Of a DNA stretch of 5,498 nt, positions 1-5,498 are shown piece after piece. Under the pieces are notes generated by a model that was not told where the DNA came from, made no database searches, and saw only the letters and a program-made list of their open reading frames with translations. This stretch comes from Pseudomonadota bacterium (GTDB taxonomy: Bacteria; Pseudomonadota; Alphaproteobacteria; Rhodospirillales; UBA2165), in contig JAQCKY010000204.1 in the NCBI GenBank assembly GCA_027592155.1, positions 1 through 5,498 of the forward strand, in the 5' to 3' direction. Position 1 is the first letter of the stretch; every line of letters starts with the position of its first letter. The position numbers and the translations under genes were made by a program.

Positions 1-265
1 CCGCCATGGTGGCACGGTGGTATGATTTCCGCGAACCAGGAGGCTATCTGGGGAATGTCGGTTAAGTTATGAATGGTTTAGCACGCTTTCCAAGCGGATG
101 GCCCATTAAACGGCGTCGACGACTCCGCATTACATCGCACATTCAGTGCTCCGACATTCCGCCAAATATCCTCTTAAGTGTTTGATGGTGGGCTGAGACA
201 TGGCTTCTTGGCTAAACAACTGCGTTGCAATCGACATTTTTTATCGGCTTAACCGTTTTGCGCTC

Positions 266-293
266 TTGATGAATTCGGTGCTGCTGCTATACG
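266..293 (+). promoter_or_regulatory. Candidate sigma70-type promoter
   Basis: TTGATG (266-271) and TATACG (288-293) are separated by 16 bases; each matches four of six consensus positions for the -35 and -10 boxes. Transcription would begin near 300 and give a leader of about 125 nt before the tetraheme cytochrome gene. This is found by eye only; other sigma factors or a start further upstream are equally possible. Confidence 0.3.
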
Positions 294-331
294 CTTACTA
301 CACAGATACGTGAGGCTCCGATACATCCAAT

Positions 332-387
332 CGATCGGACCATGTATTTGCCCGCTGGTTGCGGGCGGACCAGAAGGGTTCCGATCG
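332..387 (+). promoter_or_regulatory. Nested inverted repeats in the leader
   Basis: CGATCGGA (332-339) is the exact reverse complement of TCCGATCG (380-387). Between them lies a GC-rich hairpin, GCCCGC (350-355) with GCGGGC (361-366) around a 5-base loop TGGTT. The outer arm ends six bases before the GGAGG at 393-397. Competing pairings exist: TCCGAT (317-322) with ATCGGA (334-339), and ATACAT (321-326) with ATGTAT (342-347). No T-run follows the hairpin, so it is not an obvious intrinsic terminator, and I recognise no known riboswitch consensus. It could be leader RNA structure or an operator for a DNA-binding protein. Confidence 0.35.
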
Positions 388-411
388 TGACCGGAGGAGA
401 CCAAATTTGAT

Positions 412-416
412 GGAGG
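412..416 (+). promoter_or_regulatory. Ribosome binding site of the tetraheme cytochrome gene
   Basis: GGAGG lies 10 bases before the ATG at 427 and supports that start, which also gives a complete signal peptide. A second GGAGG at 393-397 sits before an out-of-frame ATG at 410, which opens only a 35-codon ORF (ending at 517) that overlaps the start of the cytochrome gene. Confidence 0.6.
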
Positions 417-426
417 CCTTTCTCGG

Positions 427-1347
427 ATGTTTCGATTTGCTGCTTTTGCCGTATCGGCGATTATTTTCGCGGCTGCACAGGTTGCGCTGCCAGCCATTGC
501 GGGTCCTGCCAACGTAGGGCCGGAAAAATGCGAGAAGTGCCATCGCGATGAGACGAAGGTCTGGGAAGGAACGGCGCATGCGAAATCCTTCAAGACCATT
601 CACAAGCATAAGACGGGCAAGGAGATTCTGAAGGCCGTCGGCGAGAAGCGGATGAAGCGTTCGGAAATCTGCGCGACGTGCCATTACACGACCGTTGAGG
701 ATGGCGGCAAATCGAAGCCGGTTGCCGGCCCGTCCTGCGAAAGCTGTCACGGGAAAGCTTCCGAGTGGATTGCAATCCATAACGATTATGGCGGTGCCGG
801 GGTCAAGCGGGAACAAGAATCCGCCGAGCATAAGGCCGCGCGCATTCAAAAGGCCAAGGCAGCGGGGATGATTCGCCCGGAAATGCTTTACGATGTCGCT
901 GCGAATTGCATGTCATGCCATGGCCTCGCGAACGAGAATCTTTCCGGCGAACATGCCTCGGCAATGTTGGATAACGGGCATCCGCTAAACACAAATTACG
1001 AGATTGTCGAGTACAGTCAGGGAACTGTCCGACATCGCTTCTACCCGCCGGATGTGACCGTGAACAAGGAGATGACAAAGGCCGAAATGGCTCGTTTCTA
1101 TGTCATTGGGCAAGCGGCGGCACTTGTGAGTGCGACGGAAGCGATCAAGAAAACGCAGCACGCGAAGTACGTGGAAGGGCAGAATAAGAGAATTGCAAAA
1201 GCGAAGTCCGTCCTCTCGAAAGTTCCGGAAGCTTCGGCCCTGCTTGCCGCGCCGTCCGCGGATGCGGGACGTGCGCTGGCGGATGCAATTGCCGACAAGG
1301 ATTTGACGGCTATCGTGGGTGGAGAACTGCCGACAAAGTTCAAGTAA
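427..1347 (+). CDS. Exported tetraheme cytochrome c, c554-like
   Basis: This encodes a 306-residue periplasmic electron-transfer protein. Residues 1-25 form a signal peptide: a short basic start, an Ala-rich hydrophobic core and a likely cleavage after A-I-A at 23-25. Four heme-binding CXXCH motifs follow at C35-H39 (CEKCH), C82-H86 (CATCH), C104-H108 (CESCH) and C161-H165 (CMSCH). The context W46-x4-H51-A52 after the first heme and the CESCHG motif resemble the cytochrome c554 family, whose best-known member in Nitrosomonas is also tetraheme. The 140 residues after the last heme have no CXXCH and are rich in Lys and Ala, with probable helices. The product could pass electrons to or from the membrane complex encoded downstream. 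Assignment as a tetraheme cytochrome is firm; the exact family and the partner are inferred. The start is supported by GGAGG at 412-416. Confidence 0.9.
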   Translation: MFRFAAFAVSAIIFAAAQVALPAIAGPANVGPEKCEKCHRDETKVWEGTAHAKSFKTIHKHKTGKEILKAVGEKRMKRSEICATCHYTTVEDGGKSKPVAGPSCESCHGKASEWIAIHNDYGGAGVKREQESAEHKAARIQKAKAAGMIRPEMLYDVAANCMSCHGLANENLSGEHASAMLDNGHPLNTNYEIVEYSQGTVRHRFYPPDVTVNKEMTKAEMARFYVIGQAAALVSATEAIKKTQHAKYVEGQNKRIAKAKSVLSKVPEASALLAAPSADAGRALADAIADKDLTAIVGGELPTKFK

Positions 1348-1396
1348 GTCGGCGGTCAAAAAGTCGGAAGAAAATAAAACCGATGAATTTCGGAAC

Positions 1397-1404
1397 AGGG
1401 GAGG
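1397..1404 (+). promoter_or_regulatory. Distant purine-rich Shine-Dalgarno-like site before the fusion gene
   Basis: AGGGGAGG is the only strong Shine-Dalgarno-like sequence before the gene starting at 1429, but it lies 24 bases from that ATG, much further than usual. An in-frame stop at 1384-1386 and the absence of ATG, GTG or TTG codons between it and 1429 leave 1429 as the first standard start. Translation may be inefficient or depend on leader folding; otherwise the true signal is not recognisable. Confidence 0.35.
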
Positions 1405-1428
1405 TCGGGCAACCGGTCGAATATCGCA

Positions 1429-3084
1429 ATGGCGCAAGCTGAACGAATAGACCGCCCAACACGGTGGGATGCTGCCTTTGACCCGGATATGACGGACGCC
1501 GATTTCGAGATGCTTATGGCGCGTCCCGAAATCAAGTCAATCGAATCGGATGCGTTTCCGAAGACAGTGTCGCTTGACGGTGTCGTCCGTTACGATATGC
1601 GGGTCAACCACTACATCGCGGGGGATATCGTCGTCCGCGAGGGAGATTACGGGAATTCCGCATTTTTGATTCTGCAGGGCGAACTCGTGATCGCCCGAGA
1701 TCCTGGCATTCCGGCCGATCAGCTTGGACGGGTCAAAGCGGATCGGCAGGGCATCGGCCAGCGAATCGCCAATATTTGGCGGAACTCTTGGGTTCCGGAA
1801 GTTCGGGATACGGACCGCTACGGTCAGCGGACGGGGGCCAGCGGCCCTCAATCGGGCAAGCGCGGAGCTTTTTTGCAAGATGTGCCGGCGATCATGCGCG
1901 AGCAGGATACGATCATCCTGAAGGAAGGGACGCTCTTCGGCGAATTGGCGGCGCTTGGGCGTGTCCCTCGCTCGACCACGATCTTTGCCGAACACCCAGC
2001 GGTCGTGATGGAAATTCGCTGGCAAGGGCTGCGCGATATCATGAAGTACGACCGCGAATGGCGGCGTAAAATCAATGAATTGTATCGCGAAGCTGCGTTG
2101 GAGAGTTACTTGCGGCAAATCGAGATTCTCGATGACGTCGATAGCGAAGATTTCTCCGAAATCGCCAAGCACTGCCTATTTGAGACCTACGGCACATTCG
2201 ATTGGAATGTAACCTTTCGGCGCGGCAAGCCGGACGAACCCGTTATTGCGCGAGAAGGGGATTACCCGGACGGTTTGCTGGTTATCCGCGCCGGCTTCGC
2301 ACGGGTCTCCAAAGAGTACGGAAATGGCCGTCGAACGCTGACCTATCTCGGCGCCGGAGACATGTACGGTTTGGAAGAACTGTATCATGCGTGGAAGAAT
2401 CCCGACTCCGGCGATCTCAGCCTCAATTGTACGATTTCGGCTCTCGGCTACGTCGACGTTATCCGCATTCCGGTGACTGTGCTGGAGGAGCATGTCTTCC
2501 CGAATATGCGCCAGCCCTCCGGCAGCAATCTGACACTCCTGGACCGGACTGTTGCGGACGATGCTCTGTTGGAATGGGCCATCGACAAGCGTTACATGAA
2601 CGGCACGCAGTCCATGGTTATCGACATGGATAAATGCGTTCGGTGCGACGATTGCGTGAGAGCGTGCTCTGCAACGCATGGCGGCAATCCGCGATTCCGC
2701 AGGGACGGTCAGATATTCGACCACTGGATGGTCGCGAACTCCTGCATGCATTGCAAAGATCCGGTCTGCATGATCGGTTGCCCGACGGGAGCGATTCATC
2801 GGTCGATTGAGACAGGTACCGTCCTGATCAACGACGATACCTGTATCGGCTGCGCAACCTGCGCGAATTCGTGCCCCTACAGCAATATTGTGATGGTCCC
2901 GATTCGCAACAAACAGGGCGTGCCGCTCATCGATACGGCGGAAAGCGGTCAACCCATCGTAAAGGCGACCAAGTGCGATCTGTGCGCAGGACGGCCGGGA
3001 GGGCCCGCCTGTGCCCGGGCATGCCCGCACGACGCACTGTCGCGAGTTGACTTTCGGGACTTCCACTTGGAGGCGATGGACTGA
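1429..3084 (+). CDS. Tandem cyclic-nucleotide-binding-domain / four-cluster ferredoxin fusion protein
   Basis: This 551-residue protein has no signal peptide or membrane helix and should be cytoplasmic. Residues about 50-215 form a first cyclic-nucleotide-binding-type domain: a barrel with the G-D-Y-G-N motif and L-Q-G-E-L (residues 82-86), then a phosphate-binding cassette FGELAALGRVPRSTT (170-184) in which the usual Glu (E172) and Arg (R181) are present. About 80 residues separate L-Q-G-E-L from the cassette, so there is a sizeable insert. Residues about 250-365 form a second, degenerate domain: its cassette position reads YGLEEL (313-318) and lacks the matching Arg. Residues about 395-545 are a DmsB/HybA/NrfC-type ferredoxin module with Cys at 403/406/409/413, 439/442/447/451, 472/475/478/482 and 516/519/528/532, enough for four [4Fe-4S] clusters. 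Known relatives pass electrons between a catalytic subunit and a membrane anchor; here the anchor is probably the next gene, 2 nt downstream. Ligand binding by the sensor domains is inferred. Confidence 0.88.
   Translation: MAQAERIDRPTRWDAAFDPDMTDADFEMLMARPEIKSIESDAFPKTVSLDGVVRYDMRVNHYIAGDIVVREGDYGNSAFLILQGELVIARDPGIPADQLGRVKADRQGIGQRIANIWRNSWVPEVRDTDRYGQRTGASGPQSGKRGAFLQDVPAIMREQDTIILKEGTLFGELAALGRVPRSTTIFAEHPAVVMEIRWQGLRDIMKYDREWRRKINELYREAALESYLRQIEILDDVDSEDFSEIAKHCLFETYGTFDWNVTFRRGKPDEPVIAREGDYPDGLLVIRAGFARVSKEYGNGRRTLTYLGAGDMYGLEELYHAWKNPDSGDLSLNCTISALGYVDVIRIPVTVLEEHVFPNMRQPSGSNLTLLDRTVADDALLEWAIDKRYMNGTQSMVIDMDKCVRCDDCVRACSATHGGNPRFRRDGQIFDHWMVANSCMHCKDPVCMIGCPTGAIHRSIETGTVLINDDTCIGCATCANSCPYSNIVMVPIRNKQGVPLIDTAESGQPIVKATKCDLCAGRPGGPACARACPHDALSRVDFRDFHLEAMD
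3069..3073 (+). promoter_or_regulatory. Ribosome binding site of the membrane heme b gene
   Basis: GGAGG lies inside the last codons of the fusion gene, 13 bases before the ATG at 3087. With only 2 nt between the two genes, translation is probably coupled. Confidence 0.5.
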
Positions 3085-3086
3085 TC

Positions 3087-3902
3087 ATGCTTAATCTTGC
3101 GCATCGCCTCGTCTTGCCGGGCGTACTCGGAATCGTTTTGTTTGCGGGGCTTTGGTACGCAGCGGACCGGACGTATATGCAACTGGGCAACCCGAAAATC
3201 CTAACCGGTTGGTCGCTCTTCGGCCTCATGATTTTTCTGGCTCTCTTCAACACGCGCAAGAAGCTGGCGGCCTTCAATCTTGGCCGCGCCAAGACGTGGT
3301 TGGCGCTCCATGTCGCGGGAGGTGTCTTGGCGGTTGCGGTCTTTCTGTTTCATACGGGAACCCTATGGCCTCTCGGTGCTTACGAGCAGTTCCTGACAGC
3401 GTTATTTTGGCTGGTAAGTCTGACCGGGATACTGGGTCTTGCGATTATCACCGTATATCCACGCCGGCTTACCGATAGTGGGCTTGAAATCATTTATGAA
3501 AGAGTCCCCGCGGAGATATCCGAAATCCGTCAGCTTGCGGAAGCGGAAGTCATTGCCTGCACAGAGGAAGCGGGCCAGCCAACCTTGTCGGACCATTATG
3601 AAGAGACCATGGATTGGTATTTCCGCCGCCCGAGATTTTTTATCAATCACCTTGTCGGCGGCGTACAGGCAGCGGCCTGGATTCGCTCGCAAGGGGACGC
3701 TGTGCGCCGTTATTTGAGCGATAAAGAGGCGCCTTATCTCGATCGCTTACTTGCTTTGGCGGAGAGAAAGGCCATTGTCGATAAACACTACGCGTGTCAG
3801 GACGTGATGCGGAAGTGGCTGGTTGCTCATATCCCGCTTTCGGTCGCTCTGATCGGTATGTCGGTTTGGCATCTACTTCTTATTCATGTTTATTCCCAAT
3901 GA
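3087..3902 (+). CDS. Integral membrane protein, probable di-heme cytochrome b subunit
   Basis: This 271-residue protein has five predicted membrane helices, at about 8-26, 38-54, 70-90, 103-124 and 244-268. The basic loop 55-69 (R57, K58, K59, R67, K69) and R126/R127 place the N-terminus and the loops after helices 2 and 4 in the cytoplasm. Helix 3 carries H75-x13-H89 and helix 5 carries H248-x13-H262. Both helices run from inside to outside, so H75/H248 would hold a heme near the cytoplasmic face and H89/H262 one near the periplasmic face. This pattern on helices 3 and 5 resembles the ferric reductase/NADPH oxidase membrane domain, and the x13 spacing also matches cytochrome b of the bc1 complex. 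A cytoplasmic segment of about 115 residues (128-243) between helices 4 and 5 is unusual and could dock the ferredoxin fusion. The protein ends three residues after the predicted end of helix 5, without the sixth helix of ferric reductases. Family assignment is inferred. Confidence 0.75.
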   Translation: MLNLAHRLVLPGVLGIVLFAGLWYAADRTYMQLGNPKILTGWSLFGLMIFLALFNTRKKLAAFNLGRAKTWLALHVAGGVLAVAVFLFHTGTLWPLGAYEQFLTALFWLVSLTGILGLAIITVYPRRLTDSGLEIIYERVPAEISEIRQLAEAEVIACTEEAGQPTLSDHYEETMDWYFRRPRFFINHLVGGVQAAAWIRSQGDAVRRYLSDKEAPYLDRLLALAERKAIVDKHYACQDVMRKWLVAHIPLSVALIGMSVWHLLLIHVYSQ

Positions 3903-5498
3903 GTTCCATAATTAACAGTTACAATCGTCCGAACTTCCCGTATCGGTGCGGCCGGGCCGCGACCTGGGGAAAGCCTTGCCACTTTGGCCCTAATGCGGAC
4001 GGGAGTTGCGGTGGCGTGGCGGCCTGTTCACCGCGGCAATCCGGGGACCGGTTCCTTTGCCGGAGACGGCCCGAAGATGGAGGGCCGTGCGAGAATGGTC
4101 CGCTGCCGGACGGTACATGCTGCCTGACCCAACCGCCATGTCAGCCGCGGCGCAGTTTGAGAGCATTTCGTTTTCGCCTGAGCGTGTTCGCGTTGATCGC
4201 GGTTATCGCCCTGATTGGCGCCTTCGGCTCAAGCGGAACGTTGTTTTTCGACGGAGCTGCGCCTTTTAAGGACCCGGGGCAGATATTGGATGTTCACGCC
4301 GGTGTAATAGGGGAATCCGGGTGCGCCACCTGTCATGAACCGCATCAGGCCGACACCGCAAATTTCTTACTTGCGGCTTTCAGTCCTTCCGGTCCGGCGT
4401 CGATGGGCGAGGCCAACAAGTGCCTCTCATGTCATGTTTTTCCATCGATGGCGCAAAGCGTCCACAAGTCGCAAGGCTGTTCTACCTGTCATACCGAACA
4501 TAAGGGCGCGGTTGCCCCTGTGACAACGCTCACTGACCGGCAATGCCACAGCTGCCATAAGGTGAAGTTCAAGACGTTTGCGAAATCGCACCCGGAGTTC
4601 AGCGAGACGTTTCCCTACGTTCGGAGAACGGCGATCAATTTCGATCATACGGCACATTTGAATACGCATTTTAAGGATGCGCGATTCGCCGAAAAAGCGC
4701 CGGATGGGCGTTGCATCGGATGCCACCTGGTATCGAACGCGTCGAATACGGTTCCGATCAGAGGGTTTCAAGAAGTCTGTGCCGGTTGTCACGAGGAGCA
4801 GATTCAAAAGCGTCAGTTGGTCCTGTTTCAACTGCCTGAATTGGAAAAGTATCCTTTGAATTCAAAGACTTTGTCGGAAGCGTGCGGAGGCAGGAAGCTA
4901 GCGAACCCGTTTGAGTTCGAGTCGGTTTCGCTTGAGACGTTGAACCCGATTATGGCGGGTTTGATGGATGTCGAAGCCGACGATATCTCCGGGTATCAAG
5001 ACAAACTCTCCGAGTTTATAGGCCGGCTCGTGAACGACGATATCGAGCCGATTTCCGAACTTATCAGCGAAGGGGAGGGTAAGCCGAATTACCTTTTGAG
5101 CGGCCTCTCGCCCTCGCTTGTACGTTCCGCGGCCTGCGATTGGGCAGCGAATCAAGAGCATGAGTCGGACGCGGAGCCGATCTACGGCGGTTGGAACGCG
5201 AACGAACTTTCGCTTGGGTATCGTGCCATGCAACATCGCGATCCCATAATGCTCGCCTGGATCAATTATGCGGCAAAATCCGAAAATGAATCCATCGTTA
5301 GCGAAGTTCTAAAAGTCGATGGACCCGGATCTTGCTTGAAATGTCATAGTGTCAGCGAAACGGATGAATTACGTACCGAATGGAAGCCATTAGTCGGGGA
5401 ACTGAAAGCCCATCATAAATATTCGCATGCGCCGCACCTGAACCTTTTGGGGCCGGGATCACAGTGCGAAACATGTCACGAACTTAATAAGTCGGCAG
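3899..5498 (+). CDS. Membrane-anchored multiheme cytochrome c with cysteine-rich N-terminal domain (partial)
   Basis: The frame is open from ATG 3899 to the window end (533 codons), so the C-terminus is missing. The start overlaps the previous stop as ATGA (3899-3902), indicating translational coupling; no Shine-Dalgarno sequence is visible. Residues 1-81 contain nine Cys (17, 27, 37, 43, 54, 64, 74, 75, 81) but no CXXCH, including two copies of PC-x2-GP-x2-DG-x-C (26-37 and 63-74). Basic residues 84-93 precede a membrane helix at about 94-112, so the Cys-rich head should be cytoplasmic and the rest periplasmic. Eight CXXCH motifs begin at C142, C175, C194, C216, C272, C294, C479 and C523. 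Motifs such as F-D-H-T-A-H and Y-S-H-A-P-H supply further His, as in cytochrome c3/c7-type proteins. The 180 residues between hemes 6 and 7 lack heme motifs. I have an unverified impression that the Cys-rich head and the GGWNANELSL region recur in large uncharacterised proteobacterial multiheme cytochromes. Electron exchange with the heme b subunit is inferred. Confidence 0.88.
   Translation, partial: MSSIINSYNRPNFPYRCGRAATWGKPCHFGPNADGSCGGVAACSPRQSGDRFLCRRRPEDGGPCENGPLPDGTCCLTQPPCQPRRSLRAFRFRLSVFALIAVIALIGAFGSSGTLFFDGAAPFKDPGQILDVHAGVIGESGCATCHEPHQADTANFLLAAFSPSGPASMGEANKCLSCHVFPSMAQSVHKSQGCSTCHTEHKGAVAPVTTLTDRQCHSCHKVKFKTFAKSHPEFSETFPYVRRTAINFDHTAHLNTHFKDARFAEKAPDGRCIGCHLVSNASNTVPIRGFQEVCAGCHEEQIQKRQLVLFQLPELEKYPLNSKTLSEACGGRKLANPFEFESVSLETLNPIMAGLMDVEADDISGYQDKLSEFIGRLVNDDIEPISELISEGEGKPNYLLSGLSPSLVRSAACDWAANQEHESDAEPIYGGWNANELSLGYRAMQHRDPIMLAWINYAAKSENESIVSEVLKVDGPGSCLKCHSVSETDELRTEWKPLVGELKAHHKYSHAPHLNLLGPGSQCETCHELNKSA

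Larger units (their letters stand above)
1..426. other. Upstream non-coding region
   Basis: I see no convincing gene here. All + strand frames from position 1 close within about 75 bases (for example at a TAA near 63 and a TGA near 71), so at most a few residues of an upstream gene tail could be present. A 38-codon ORF from ATG 69 to TGA 185 has no clear ribosome binding site and no recognisable product. The stretch does contain a 10-bp inverted repeat (52-61 and 151-160), a candidate promoter (266-293), inverted repeats in the presumed leader (332-387) and the ribosome binding site of the first gene. It most likely holds the control region of the downstream operon. Confidence 0.6.

Noticed and set aside
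69..185. 38-codon ORF
   Set aside because: It is short, has no clear ribosome binding site and an undistinguished Arg-rich product; most likely chance.
350..366. GC-rich hairpin as an intrinsic terminator
   Set aside because: No run of T follows the stem, and it lies just upstream of the ribosome binding site of the operon.
410..517. 35-codon upstream ORF with a GGAGG 12 bases before its ATG
   Set aside because: It overlaps the signal peptide region in another frame and its product has no recognisable feature. The signal peptide frame from 427 has its own GGAGG. A regulatory leader peptide cannot be excluded but nothing supports it.
298..849. 183-codon open frame on the minus strand
   Set aside because: It is antisense to the tetraheme cytochrome gene and its leader. 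The + strand has a signal peptide and CXXCH motifs; the minus product is Arg-rich and unlike any known protein.
985..1437. 150-codon open frame on the minus strand
   Set aside because: It overlaps the cytochrome C-terminus and the gap in antisense, with no motif to support it.
1537..2172. 211-codon open frame on the minus strand
   Set aside because: It is antisense to the first sensor domain, with no recognisable motifs and no operon context.
2176..3066. 296-codon open frame on the minus strand
   Set aside because: It lies wholly inside the ferredoxin fusion gene, whose 16-cysteine pattern and sensor domains prove the + strand reading. The translated minus strand shows no recognisable domain.
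4006..4269. 87-codon + strand open frame
   Set aside because: It is out of frame with the multiheme cytochrome that starts at 3899 and covers the same bases. The 3899 frame gives a Cys-rich repeat, a membrane helix and heme motifs.

Overview
The window looks like a piece of a Gram-negative, probably proteobacterial chromosome. The evidence is an exported c-type cytochrome with a classic signal peptide, periplasmic multiheme proteins, GGAGG-type ribosome binding sites and tightly packed co-directional genes with moderately GC-rich codon use. I cannot name a genus from the sequence.

Layout: positions 1-426 hold no convincing gene. They contain a possible sigma70-type promoter (about 266-293), a potentially structured leader (332-387) and a ribosome binding site. 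Four genes follow on the + strand: (1) 427-1347, an exported tetraheme cytochrome c of the c554-like type; (2) 1429-3084, a cytoplasmic fusion of two cyclic-nucleotide-binding-type domains with a DmsB/HybA-type ferredoxin module carrying 16 cysteines for four [4Fe-4S] clusters; (3) 3087-3902, a five-helix membrane protein with two H-x13-H pairs that look like ligands for two stacked b hemes; (4) 3899 to the window end, a membrane-anchored multiheme cytochrome c with a cysteine-rich N-terminal domain, one membrane helix and at least eight CXXCH motifs, cut by the end of the window. Genes 2-3 are 2 nt apart and genes 3-4 overlap by ATGA. Gene 1 is separated from gene 2 by 81 nt without a visible terminator, so all four are probably one operon.

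Reading the genes together (inference): the products form a continuous chain of redox cofactors from the cytoplasm (Fe-S clusters), across the membrane (two b hemes), to the periplasm (multiheme and tetraheme cytochromes). One cytoplasmic component also carries a cyclic-nucleotide-binding-type fold with an intact-looking phosphate-binding cassette. No molybdopterin or other catalytic subunit is visible, so the electron donor, acceptor and direction of flow are unknown. The most unusual parts are the sensor-ferredoxin fusion, the ferric-reductase-like heme helices interrupted by a large cytoplasmic loop, and the cysteine-rich cytoplasmic head on the multiheme cytochrome.
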